From Burkholderiaceae bacterium (lineage in GTDB: Bacteria; Pseudomonadota; Gammaproteobacteria; Burkholderiales; Burkholderiaceae_B): a stretch of DNA of 64,000 bases. Under the pieces are notes generated by a model, which did not search any database, was not told the DNA's origin, and worked only from the letters and a program-made list of their open reading frames with translations. Position numbers and translations under genes: made by a program. The stretch lies in contig JANQYI010000009.1 of the NCBI GenBank assembly GCA_030728985.1, positions 124,001-188,000 on the forward strand, given 5' to 3'. This document shows positions 36,260 through 44,578 of the stretch, one piece after another (position 1 is the stretch's first letter; every line of letters starts with the position of its first letter).

Positions 36260-37542
36260 GTCGAACGTCCTTGCTCAAAAGCTGTGGTAAAAAATTCGGT
36301 GCGTCCAAAATTACCAGACTTCAACGCCACATGAATCTGTCTGCCTGAAGAGCGGACGTAGCCCGCACACCACGGCACACCAGGGTCAATCTGAGCACCA
36401 ATGTGTAATTGCGTCATCCCGAGCGCCTGTACGACCGCGCCTGAAGTTTCACCCCCGGCGACGATGAGCTGGCCAACCCCTTCTTGGACGAGACCCAGCG
36501 CAATCTTTGCGAGGGTGGCTTCGATGAGCGCGCCCGCCTGCTCAACGCCCAAGCGGCTCTGTGCTGCCTGCAAGGCCTCGGGTGCGACGGTTGAGTAGAT
36601 CAAAAGTGGCTGCTCCCCAAGCCTGGAGCCCGCCCAAGCAAGTGCTTGTTGGGCAAGCAGCTCCACAGCGTCGACACCCTTGACTAAACTCAATGGATCG
36701 ATCACAAAATGGGCGCCTCCTTTTGACACAAAATCCGCGACCTGCGCATTGGTGGCCCGCGAACAACTGCCAGACAAAATCGCTCTCTTACCTGAGGCAG
36801 GGACCAGCGCGGCCGCACGGGGATTAGGCTGTATCGAAAAGTTGCTAGGTAAACCTAGCGCCAAACCCGACCCCGCTGTCACCAAGGGCATATCAGCGAG
36901 CGCCGGCGCCAGTCTAAAGAGGTCCTCATTGCTAATAGCATCGACTATCGCGATGCCGATGCCCTGCTGTCGCAACTCGGCGATACGCGCTCGAATGGCG
37001 TCTGCTCCTCGCGACACCACCGCGTAATCAATCAAACCAACGCGTTGCTGAGTTTGCGGGGTCAGTACACGCAATAGATTGGGATCCCTCATCGGGGTCA
37101 AAGGATGATTTTGCATACCACTCTCATCGAGCAACACATCCCCCACAAATAAATGCCCCTTGAAGACTGTTCGACCCACGTCGGGAAATGCGGGGGTGGC
37201 GATCGTAAAGTCCGTCTTTAACGCCTCCATCAGCGCATCGATCACCGGGCCTATATTGCCCTGTTCTGTCGAGTCGAAGGTCGAGCAGTATTTGAAATAA
37301 ATTTGTCCTGCCCCTTGTGCCCGGAGCCAGGCACATGCATTGAGAGACTGCGCAACAGCCTCGGCGGGCGGGATCGTACGGCTTTTGAGCGACACCACGA
37401 CGGCATCGACCTCCGCGTCTAAAGGCTTCTCGGGCACTCCGATCGTCTGCAAAACACGCATGCCTGCTCGAACGAGGTTATTCGCCAAATCGGTGGCGCC
37501 GGTAAAGTCATCTGCAATACAACCCAACAACACCTGCTTCAT
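36256..37542 (-). CDS. otnK: Four-carbon acid sugar kinase, 3-oxo-tetronate kinase OtnK
   Basis: DUF1537 four-carbon acid-sugar kinase, 428 aa: the N-terminal domain opens with GCIADDFTGATDLANNLV and the C-terminal nucleotide domain has 'VAGGETSGAVVQALGM'. It phosphorylates 3-oxo-tetronate to the 4-phosphate. The ATG at 37542 has AGGTGG upstream; the track's extension to 37614 lacks a ribosome site and extends into the divergent promoter region. It heads otnK-otnC-denD, divergent from the TRAP genes that probably import the substrate. No otnI (2-oxo-tetronate isomerase) is in the window. Confidence 0.9.
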   Translation of the reverse strand: MKQVLLGCIADDFTGATDLANNLVRAGMRVLQTIGVPEKPLDAEVDAVVVSLKSRTIPPAEAVAQSLNACAWLRAQGAGQIYFKYCSTFDSTEQGNIGPVIDALMEALKTDFTIATPAFPDVGRTVFKGHLFVGDVLLDESGMQNHPLTPMRDPNLLRVLTPQTQQRVGLIDYAVVSRGADAIRARIAELRQQGIGIAIVDAISNEDLFRLAPALADMPLVTAGSGLALGLPSNFSIQPNPRAAALVPASGKRAILSGSCSRATNAQVADFVSKGGAHFVIDPLSLVKGVDAVELLAQQALAWAGSRLGEQPLLIYSTVAPEALQAAQSRLGVEQAGALIEATLAKIALGLVQEGVGQLIVAGGETSGAVVQALGMTQLHIGAQIDPGVPWCAGYVRSSGRQIHVALKSGNFGRTEFFTTAFEQGRST

Positions 37543-37757
37543 TGATTGTCCACCTGAAAGAAACCCAATAAGAATAGAAGGATAAGATCTATTCTGATAA
37601 TTGAAACAAACCAAGGGATTTTACCTAGCCTCAAACACACTATTTTCCTCTAGGATCAGGATTCATTACAACAATAACGTCGCAGCGAACAACAAAATAA
37701 AATTTTATGGTTCGCGGCGTCAAATAGACGCCCAATCATCCAGATTTGGAGACATCT

Positions 37758-38738
37758 ATGAAGCTTTTACGAAACGCAACCCTCGTCCTGGCAGGCGCAA
37801 TGACGATGGGCTTAGCTGCTACTGCTTTCTCACAAACTGTCATGCGCAATAGTATCTCGGTCGCGCAAAATTCACATCAGGGTGTTGGCATTGATGTATT
37901 GGCCAGAGAAGTAGAGAAAGGCACCAACGGTCGAATCATTATTAAAAACTTTTATTCAGGTAGCCTAGGTGGAGAAAGAGAAAGTATCGAGTCGGTTCAA
38001 CTCGGTACACAGGAACTCACGGGCACTAGCACTGGACCCGTGCCAAATTTTGTGCCTGCTGTTCGTATTTTAGATATTCCTTTCTTATTTCGTGACAAAG
38101 CGCATGCACGTGCCGTGCTAGACGGTCCGATTGGTCAAGCCATGCTCAAGGAGTTTGACAGTAAAGGTTTCAAGGCACTAGCTTGGTCTGAGAATGGTGT
38201 GCGACACATGACCAACAGCAAGAGACCCGTCAATGGACCCGATGATTTGAAAGGTCTCAAAATGCGTACCATGGAAAATCCCATCCATGTCGCGGCTTAC
38301 AAGGGCTTTGGAATTATCACCACACCAATGGCATTCCCTGAGGTTTTTACTGCCTTGCAACAAGGTGTTGTGGATGGTCAAGAAAACCCTCTTTCAGTCA
38401 TTATGGCTGCAAAGTTTGACCAAGTACAAAAGCACATGACTTTGACAGGTCACGTCTACAGTCCCGCCATTTTTCTGATGAACAAAGCCGCTTTTGACAA
38501 GTTGTCGCCCGCCGATCAAAAGGTGTTCTTAGAGGCGGCCAAGGTTGCCTCTCAGGCTCAACGCGCCCGCGTTGATCAAGACGATGCGAATGGTGTGGCT
38601 GAGTTACGCAAGAAAGGCATGCTGGTGGTAGAAAATGTCGACAAAGCTGCCTTTATCGCAAGACTAAAACCCGTCAATGCACAATTCGAAAAAGAGTTTG
38701 GTAAGAACAAGATCGACGCTATCCGCAACTACAAGTAA
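37758..38738 (+). CDS. dctP: TRAP transporter substrate-binding protein DctP
   Basis: DctP-family periplasmic receptor, 326 aa: signal peptide ending ATAFSQ, 'FYSGSLGGERESIESVQLGTQ', and the carboxylate-binding Arg region 'DLKGLKMRTMENPIHVAAYKGFG'. The start at 37758 has GGAGAC upstream, in preference to the track's 37746. It is divergent from otnK, so a tetronate such as D-erythronate or L-threonate is the likely ligand by context. A strong stem-loop follows the stop. Confidence 0.9.
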   Translation: MKLLRNATLVLAGAMTMGLAATAFSQTVMRNSISVAQNSHQGVGIDVLAREVEKGTNGRIIIKNFYSGSLGGERESIESVQLGTQELTGTSTGPVPNFVPAVRILDIPFLFRDKAHARAVLDGPIGQAMLKEFDSKGFKALAWSENGVRHMTNSKRPVNGPDDLKGLKMRTMENPIHVAAYKGFGIITTPMAFPEVFTALQQGVVDGQENPLSVIMAAKFDQVQKHMTLTGHVYSPAIFLMNKAAFDKLSPADQKVFLEAAKVASQAQRARVDQDDANGVAELRKKGMLVVENVDKAAFIARLKPVNAQFEKEFGKNKIDAIRNYK

Positions 38739-38754
38739 TCTATCGTGACCTGTC

Positions 38755-38784
38755 ATGGGCGTAGCGCGTAAGTGCTACGCCCAT
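38755..38784 (+). terminator. Strong stem-loop between dctP and dctQ
   Basis: ATGGGCGTAGC and GCTACGCCCAT form a perfect 11-bp stem around gcgtaagt (further inner pairing possible), followed by TTCTTCT. It begins 17 nt after the dctP stop and ends 16 nt before the dctQ ATG. It could be a partial terminator or an mRNA stabiliser giving more receptor than permease, a common arrangement for binding-protein genes. Confidence 0.8.
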
Positions 38785-38800
38785 TTCTTCTGGATTCAGA

Positions 38801-39295
38801 ATGAAACAGTTTTTGCTTTCCATAGAAAACCTGACTACCCGTATCTCATTGGTGGTTGCCTGCTTGATGATGGCGCTCGCCGTGACACTCGGACTCTTTC
38901 AGGTCATCATGCGGTTTGTGCTTGAAATTCCCGCTGAATGGACAGAGGTTCTTATTCGCTTCAGTCTGATCTGGATGGTATTTATGGGGATCCCCTATGC
39001 TTTTAGAGTGGGCGCAATGGTGAGCGTTGATGTACTTTCACGCTTGGTTGGTCCGGTTGCCAAACGCTTTTTATCATTTTGCACCTGCATCGCAGCACTG
39101 ACTTTAATGATATGCATTATCTGGTGGGGCTGGGACTATGCCACCCGAGGCCGCATGCAAAGTGTGATAGGCCTTGAGGGCGTCACAATGTTTTGGGCTT
39201 ACCTCGCTTTACCCGTTGGGGGACTTTTCAGCATACCTGCGATTGTGGCGCAGTTTTTTGATTCCAGAAATAGTGAATTGGAGACTGCACAATGA
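38801..39295 (+). CDS. dctQ: TRAP transporter small permease DctQ
   Basis: Small TRAP membrane subunit, 164 aa, four hydrophobic helices, with the typical 'IPAEWTEVLIRFSLIWMVFMG' segment between helices 1 and 2. It couples to DctM: its stop overlaps the dctM ATG by 4 nt. It lies after the stem-loop that follows dctP. Confidence 0.9.
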   Translation: MKQFLLSIENLTTRISLVVACLMMALAVTLGLFQVIMRFVLEIPAEWTEVLIRFSLIWMVFMGIPYAFRVGAMVSVDVLSRLVGPVAKRFLSFCTCIAALTLMICIIWWGWDYATRGRMQSVIGLEGVTMFWAYLALPVGGLFSIPAIVAQFFDSRNSELETAQ

Positions 39296-40566
39296 GCCTG
39301 ACCATGCTGATTACGATGATGCTTTGCTTTACGCTGACGATTTCTGTCGCAGTATCGATCGGACTGGCTGCTGTATTGGGTATTCAGGTCGCCAACATCA
39401 ATATGTTAATAGCAGTCAAAGAGATGTTTAACTCTCTTAACAAATTTCCTTTGGCAGCGATTCCCTTTTTTATTCTCGCTGGCAATCTCATGGAAACGGG
39501 CGGTATTTCGCGACGGCTGGTGGAGTTCGCTAAAAGTATTGTGGGTGGAGTGCAAGGCGGACTGCCAATGACTTGTGTGCTGACCTGCATGATTTTTGCG
39601 GCAGTATCGGGTTCGAGCGTAGCGACAACCTTTGCCATTGGAGCCATCTTAATTCCAGCCCTGATCAAGCACGGCTACCCCACGAACTACGCGGCTGCCC
39701 TTCAAGCGACAAGCGCGGAATTGGGCGTCGTGATACCTCCGTCTATTCCTCTCATTTTATATGGTGTAGCGGCAGAGGTATCGATCGGAGAATTATTTGT
39801 CGCAGGGTTTGGTCCAGGTATTTTTATCGGTTTATCTCTGATGCTGTTTGTCCACCTTTACTGCCGATGGAAAGGCTGGGGCAAGAACGACGGCGACGGC
39901 AGATTGAGTGTTGGACATGCCACCATTCAAGCAGCTTGGGCCTTATTGATGCCCGTCATCATCTTAGGTGGTATTTATGGCGGAATATTCACGCCAACCG
40001 AAGCCGCGGCTGTTGCCGTTTTTTACGCCCTCTTCGTCGGCATGGTGGTGTATCGCGAAATTAAGCCGCAGAATTTATTTTCAGTTCTCAAAAAATCTGT
40101 CGTGTCTAGCGCGGTCATCATGTTCATCATCGCTAACGCTGGATTATTTGCATTTTTATTAACGCGAGCAGGCGTCCCTGGTGATATCGGACGTTGGCTT
40201 AGTGTGGTGCTAGATTCTCCTGTCATGTTTTTACTAGGTGTCAATATCGCCCTGTTTGTGATTGGCATGTTTATTGAAACCAGCGCGGCAATCCTTGTCT
40301 TGGCTCCCATCCTGGTGCCGGTTGCGATGCATTTTGGTGTCGATCCCGTCCACTTCGGACTGATTATGGTGATTAACCTTGCCATGGGGATGATCACGCC
40401 TCCTTTCGGCGTGAACTTGTTCGCCGCTTGTACAATCGCGCGAATCTCTATCGATCAAATCATTGGGCGACTCGTTCCTTTTATTGTGGTGATATTTTGT
40501 TGCCTGATGATGGTCACTTACTTTCCTTCCATCTCACTGACCTTGAGGGATTTAGTTTACAAGTGA
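39292..40566 (+). CDS. dctM: TRAP transporter large permease DctM
   Basis: Large TRAP permease, 424 aa, about twelve hydrophobic segments, driving sodium-coupled uptake. Landmarks: 'FPLAAIPFFILAGNLMETGGIS', 'AAVSGSSVATTFAIGAILIPAL' and 'INLAMGMITPPFGVNLF'. It completes the dctPQM operon that is divergent from the otnK-otnC-denD genes. Confidence 0.92.
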   Translation: MSLTMLITMMLCFTLTISVAVSIGLAAVLGIQVANINMLIAVKEMFNSLNKFPLAAIPFFILAGNLMETGGISRRLVEFAKSIVGGVQGGLPMTCVLTCMIFAAVSGSSVATTFAIGAILIPALIKHGYPTNYAAALQATSAELGVVIPPSIPLILYGVAAEVSIGELFVAGFGPGIFIGLSLMLFVHLYCRWKGWGKNDGDGRLSVGHATIQAAWALLMPVIILGGIYGGIFTPTEAAAVAVFYALFVGMVVYREIKPQNLFSVLKKSVVSSAVIMFIIANAGLFAFLLTRAGVPGDIGRWLSVVLDSPVMFLLGVNIALFVIGMFIETSAAILVLAPILVPVAMHFGVDPVHFGLIMVINLAMGMITPPFGVNLFAACTIARISIDQIIGRLVPFIVVIFCCLMMVTYFPSISLTLRDLVYK

Positions 40567-40610
40567 GTGCAGCATCATTGATTTGCTGCGCACTGCAGAG
40601 GTCGATCACC

Positions 40611-41147
40611 ATGAAGACGCCTACGACCATTTATTACGGACACGCTCCGACCCCCTTTGGCACCGGACTGATCGGCTGGACTGAGCAGGGTCTTTTGCTG
40701 CTGCACCTACAGCAAACAAGAAATACGCAGCTTCATGAAACGCTGTCTTCGGCCTACCCGGATAGCATCCTGATCCATTCCGGCCGCGAAGCCATCGAAA
40801 GACTTGATCAAGCTTTCCAGTATGGTCGACCTGGTCATGCTTTACACAAGCCCGCACTCATGCTGCAGGGCACTGCGTTTCAGCTCAAAGTCTGGCAAGC
40901 CCTAAGAGGTATACCCTTCGGAGAGGTCCGAACGTATGGAGCCCTCGCTGAATCGCTCGGACACCCGGGAGCTGCACGCGCGGTCGGCACCGCCATCGCG
41001 GCCAATCAACTCGCCTATGTCATCCCTTGTCACCGCGTCATACGCGCCTCTGGCGATAGCGGTCAATACCGCTGGGGAGCCGAACGAAAGGCTCAAATGC
41101 TTGCTTGGGAAACCCGCCAACTTGCGGACTCGCACGCCGCCCGTTAG
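40611..41147 (+). CDS. ogt: Methylated-DNA--protein-cysteine S-methyltransferase
   Basis: Suicide DNA repair protein removing O6-methyl groups from guanine. It has the active-site IPCHRVIRASG and the helix-turn-helix region 'FGEVRTYGALAESLGHPGAARAVG'. The start at 40611 (MKTPTT, 178 aa) has AGAGG upstream; the track's longer ORF would run through dctM. It lacks the AraC-like Ada domains, so it is Ogt-type. Confidence 0.9.
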   Translation: MKTPTTIYYGHAPTPFGTGLIGWTEQGLLLLHLQQTRNTQLHETLSSAYPDSILIHSGREAIERLDQAFQYGRPGHALHKPALMLQGTAFQLKVWQALRGIPFGEVRTYGALAESLGHPGAARAVGTAIAANQLAYVIPCHRVIRASGDSGQYRWGAERKAQMLAWETRQLADSHAAR

Positions 41148-41186
41148 CATTTGACGACAATTTCACCAAAACAAGGACACAGACAC

Positions 41187-42299
41187 ATGAGTCAGCTGTT
41201 TACGCCTATCAATATCGGCCCGCTTACACTCCCGAATCGCATCGTCATTGCACCGATGTGCCAGTACTCGGCAGAACATGGCAAAACGACTGACTGGCAT
41301 ACGATACACCTTGGCCATATGGCGCTCTCAGGCGCAGGTTTGCTTATTATCGAGGCGACAGCCGTTGAGGATATCGGACGGATTACGCATGGCTGCGTGG
41401 GTCTCTACTCCGATGAGACCGAGGCAGCGCTCAAAAAGACCATTGACATCGTGCGGCAATACGCGTCCATGCCCATCATGATTCAGCTGGCGCACGCAGG
41501 TCGCAAGGGTTCAAGCGCCCGCCCCTGGGAAGGTGGACAACTGATTTCGCTCAAGGACGGAGGCTGGCAATCGGTCGGCCCCTCCGCCATCCCACAACTG
41601 CCAACGGAAACACCCCCGCTAGCCCTCGACAAGGCGGGCCTGGCCCGTATTCGCGAGGCCTTTGTGGACTCTGCCAAGCGCGCTCTACGTATCGGTTTTG
41701 ACGGGATCGAATTGCACGGCGCGCACGGTTATCTATTGCACCAGTTTTTATCTCCGATCGCCAACCAGCGTACGGACGAGTACGGTGGCTCGCTGGCTAA
41801 CCGCATGCGCTTTCCACTCGAGGTCTTCGACGCAGTGCGTGCCATCACGCCAAAGACAACGAGTCTGGGAATCCGCATCTCAGCGACGGATTGGGCCGAA
41901 GGTGGCTGGACACCAGAGCAAAGCGTTGAGTTTTGCAATATGTTGAAAGCCCGTGGCTGCGACTTTATCGATGTGTCGAGCGGCGGAGTTTCACACCAGC
42001 AAAAAATCCCTTTAGGTCCAAAATATCAGGTGCCGCTGGCCACGACGATCAAAAAAGGCACGGGACTGCCCACCATGGCAGTAGGACTCATTACCGAGGC
42101 CAAAGAGGCCGAGGAAATCATCGCCACCGGCGAAGCCGATATGGTAGCGCTTGCGCGTGGCATGCTGTATGACCCGCGCTGGCCTTGGCACGCTGCGGCT
42201 GAGTTGGGTGCCTCCATTCAGGCACCCAAACAATACTGGCGTTCACAGCCGCGCGGTTTGACCACCCTGTTTGGTGATGCCAAAACAGGCGGACGTTAA
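41187..42299 (+). CDS. NADH:flavin oxidoreductase/old yellow enzyme (YqjM-like)
   Basis: FMN-dependent ene-reductase of the YqjM class, 370 aa from the ATG at 41187 (AAGGA upstream). It has the class-specific Cys in IAPMCQYSAEHG, the substrate His pair in IELHGAHGYLLHQFLSP and the C-terminal 'LARGMLYDPRWPWHAA'. It reduces activated C=C bonds with NAD(P)H. Its stop overlaps the convergent yajQ stop. Confidence 0.9.
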   Translation: MSQLFTPINIGPLTLPNRIVIAPMCQYSAEHGKTTDWHTIHLGHMALSGAGLLIIEATAVEDIGRITHGCVGLYSDETEAALKKTIDIVRQYASMPIMIQLAHAGRKGSSARPWEGGQLISLKDGGWQSVGPSAIPQLPTETPPLALDKAGLARIREAFVDSAKRALRIGFDGIELHGAHGYLLHQFLSPIANQRTDEYGGSLANRMRFPLEVFDAVRAITPKTTSLGIRISATDWAEGGWTPEQSVEFCNMLKARGCDFIDVSSGGVSHQQKIPLGPKYQVPLATTIKKGTGLPTMAVGLITEAKEAEEIIATGEADMVALARGMLYDPRWPWHAAAELGASIQAPKQYWRSQPRGLTTLFGDAKTGGR

Positions 42300-42778
42300 T
42301 CCCGGAAATTATTGAACTGAAGCGGCAGTGGCACATCCACTTTTTTTAGCAACGCGATCGCCTCTTGGAGGTCGTCGCGTTTTTTACCCGTCACGCGTAA
42401 TTTTTCACCCGTGATTTGTGACTCGACCTTGAGTTTGGCCTCTTTCATGGCCGCAATCAGTTTTTTAGAGATCGGCTGCTCGATACCTTGTTTGATCGTA
42501 ATTTTTTGACGGGCGCCTCCCAAGTTTTCCAAGGGGTCCGCGATATCCATGGAGCGAACATCGATCCCACGCGCACTCAAGCGACTGCGCAAAATATCCA
42601 GCATCTGTTTGAGTTGAAAAGCGCTCGAGGCGGCCTGGGTCACGACAAATCCCTCAAGCTCGAATTTGGCGTCGGTGCCCTTAAAGTCAAAACGGGTCGA
42701 TAGCTCGCGATTGGCTTGATCGACGGCGTTGGTCAACTCGTGTTTATCGACCTCAGAAACCACATCAAAAGAAGGCAT
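42296..42778 (-). CDS. yajQ: YajQ family nucleotide/c-di-GMP-binding protein
   Basis: 160-aa YajQ (UPF0234) protein with the conserved start MPSFDVVSEVDKHELTNAVDQ, 'STRFDFKGTDA' and 'KVDVPLPLQFNNFRD' end. Homologues bind nucleotides, and Xanthomonas and Pseudomonas members bind cyclic di-GMP. It stands alone here, convergent to the OYE gene and divergent from the MOSC gene. Confidence 0.92.
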   Translation of the reverse strand: MPSFDVVSEVDKHELTNAVDQANRELSTRFDFKGTDAKFELEGFVVTQAASSAFQLKQMLDILRSRLSARGIDVRSMDIADPLENLGGARQKITIKQGIEQPISKKLIAAMKEAKLKVESQITGEKLRVTGKKRDDLQEAIALLKKVDVPLPLQFNNFRD

Positions 42779-42848
42779 AACGAAATCCTGACAAAAGTAA
42801 GAAGTTCATTTTAGAATACAACGACCATAGATACGTAGGAAGACCAGC

Positions 42849-43709
42849 ATGGCAGACTGTACTGGCGTCATCAGCCAGATGTATATATATCCAGTGAAGT
42901 CTTGTGCGGGCATCGAAGTCTCGGAGTCCCTCCTTCACAAAACGGGGCTTTCCTATGACCGTGAGTGGATGATTGTCGACCAGGACGGTCAGTTTGTGAC
43001 GCAGCGTCAGATTCCGCACATGGTGTGGATCACCCCCAGACTGACCGCAGACGCCTTATATCTGAGCGCCCCCGACCACCCTGAGGTCAGGGTCGCACTC
43101 AATACTGGTGGTACCCCCAGACAAGTGACAGTCTGGCGCGACACCCTGATCGGCGACGATATGGGGGACGACGCCGCGGCCTGGCTCGATGTTTTTTTGT
43201 CTGTGCCGGGCAAGCAGTATCGCTTGATTCGGTTCTCACCCCAGTCCACCCGAATCTCCGCCAGAGAGTGGACCGGTGAACTCGTGGCGCACAACATGTT
43301 TAGCGATGGCTTTGCGCTACTCGTTGTGACGCAACGCGCCTTGGAGGTGTTCAATGAGCGTCTCATAGAGCACGGGCATGACCCGGTCGATATGTTGCGC
43401 TTTCGGCCCAATCTCGTACTCGAGGGTCTAGACGCGCACGCCGAGGACGAGCTTGCCAATATGATGCTCCATACTGCGAGCGGACTGATCGACCTCAAAT
43501 TGGTCAAACCCTGTGGCCGTTGCCCCATCCCAAATATCGACCCTTATACCGCCACAAGCGCACCCGAAGTCATGGAAACTCTGGCCACCTACCGTCGCTT
43601 GAATCAGATGCAAGATGCGATCTGTTTTGGTATGAATGGCATCGTATTGACGGGCGCAGGGCAAATGATCCGCGTCGGTCAACCCTTTGAGGCTGAACTG
43701 GCTGTTTGA
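42849..43709 (+). CDS. MOSC domain-containing protein (mARC/YcbX-like)
   Basis: 286-aa protein with an N-terminal MOSC_N beta-barrel (VISQMYIYPVKSCAGIEVSES) and a C-terminal MOSC domain. The putative molybdenum-ligand Cys lies in KPCGRCPIPNIDP, with 'RFRPNLVLEG' upstream, as in YcbX and mARC enzymes that reduce N-hydroxylated compounds. AGGA precedes the ATG. It lacks the ferredoxin domain found in E. coli YcbX. Confidence 0.88.
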   Translation: MADCTGVISQMYIYPVKSCAGIEVSESLLHKTGLSYDREWMIVDQDGQFVTQRQIPHMVWITPRLTADALYLSAPDHPEVRVALNTGGTPRQVTVWRDTLIGDDMGDDAAAWLDVFLSVPGKQYRLIRFSPQSTRISAREWTGELVAHNMFSDGFALLVVTQRALEVFNERLIEHGHDPVDMLRFRPNLVLEGLDAHAEDELANMMLHTASGLIDLKLVKPCGRCPIPNIDPYTATSAPEVMETLATYRRLNQMQDAICFGMNGIVLTGAGQMIRVGQPFEAELAV

Positions 43710-43746
43710 CCCGCCTGAGCTAAGAAGTCTTGCAAGGAGCCGCACA

Positions 43747-43818
43747 ATGTTAAGCTTGAGTCGACTATTTCTTCCAAAGGCTTTGACGCAAATCCGCACA
43801 AGGATGCCACTCTCATGA
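43747..43818 (+). CDS. Possible 23-aa upstream (leader) ORF
   Basis: A short ORF (MLSLSRLFLPKALTQIRTRMPLS) with a strong AGGAG at good spacing. Its TGA overlaps the ATG of the next small gene (ATGA). It is too short for family assignment. It may only serve to deliver ribosomes to the DUF5993 gene by translational coupling, or be fortuitous. Confidence 0.35.
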   Translation: MLSLSRLFLPKALTQIRTRMPLS

Positions 43819-43973
43819 TCATGATGCTGCCTTTTTTAACCGCTCTGGTCACCATAGTCTTGGCGATACGTGGCGCCAGAATGCCCGCGATCATCGGCTG
43901 GGGCGTGACTTTTATTATCTTTGTGGTGTGGCTGCAGTACCACATGACAGACAAACTCAATCTTTCTTTCTGA
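43815..43973 (+). CDS. DUF5993 family small membrane protein
   Basis: A 52-aa protein below the ORF track's size cut: start MIMMLPFLTALVTIVLAIRG, with a second hydrophobic stretch IIGWGVTFIIFVVWLQYHM. It resembles the DUF5993 proteins that are encoded immediately before dsbB in many proteobacteria. It ends 8 nt before the dsbB ATG. Two membrane segments are predicted; its role with DsbB is unknown. Confidence 0.75.
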   Translation: MIMMLPFLTALVTIVLAIRGARMPAIIGWGVTFIIFVVWLQYHMTDKLNLSF

Positions 43974-43981
43974 GGTCGGTC

Positions 43982-44578
43982 ATGGATTATTCAAGTCGCA
44001 CGCACAGCGCAACGGGTCAAGGTTTATCATTTTGGTTTAACGCCCTAGCCCTGGCGGGTGTCTGCGGCTCGCTACTGATGGCACTGTATTGGCAAGTCGT
44101 ATTTAACGAACTGCCCTGCCCGCTCTGTCAGCTGCAGCATGTCGCACTCACGCTGGCCGGGATCGGCATGATGCTCAATGTTCGCTTTGGTCCCTCCGCC
44201 GTGCACTACGCCATCATCCTGGCCTCTGCACTTGGAGGGGCTGTAGCCTCAGCGCGTCAAGTCTTGTTGCATATCGCGCCCGGTGACACTGGCTATGGCT
44301 CGACGCTTTTTGGACTGCACTTTTATACCTGGGGCTTTATTTCTTTTGTCCTGATGCTGGTGTTTTGCACTGTGATGCTGTGCATCGATCGCAATCAGCT
44401 CTCAGCGCCACGTGTGCAACTCTCGAACCGTCCTCAAGCGAATACGCGCATCGCCTTTCTCTTGATGGGTCTCTTTGTGCTGATCACCATCGCTAACCTC
44501 ATCAGCGCGCTCATGGTCTGTCAATTTGGTTCCTGCCCGGACAATCCGACCGAGTATCTCTGGAAATTTGGCTTTTGA
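43982..44578 (+). CDS. dsbB: Disulfide bond formation protein B
   Basis: Inner-membrane quinone reductase that reoxidises DsbA, 198 aa with four hydrophobic helices. The first redox pair is in LPCPLCQLQH; the second periplasmic loop Cys pair differs in position from E. coli, with Cys residues near the C-terminus (MVCQFGSCPDNP). The DsbI/DsbB-like group is an alternative name. The ATG at 43982 has GAGG upstream, in preference to the track's 43928. DUF5993 precedes it and a peptidase gene overlaps its stop. Confidence 0.85.
   Translation: MDYSSRTHSATGQGLSFWFNALALAGVCGSLLMALYWQVVFNELPCPLCQLQHVALTLAGIGMMLNVRFGPSAVHYAIILASALGGAVASARQVLLHIAPGDTGYGSTLFGLHFYTWGFISFVLMLVFCTVMLCIDRNQLSAPRVQLSNRPQANTRIAFLLMGLFVLITIANLISALMVCQFGSCPDNPTEYLWKFGF

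Noticed and set aside
40565-40597. Stem-loop after dctM as a terminator
   Set aside because: GTGCAGCA can pair with TGCTGCGCAC only with a bulge and there is no U-tract, so it was not called.
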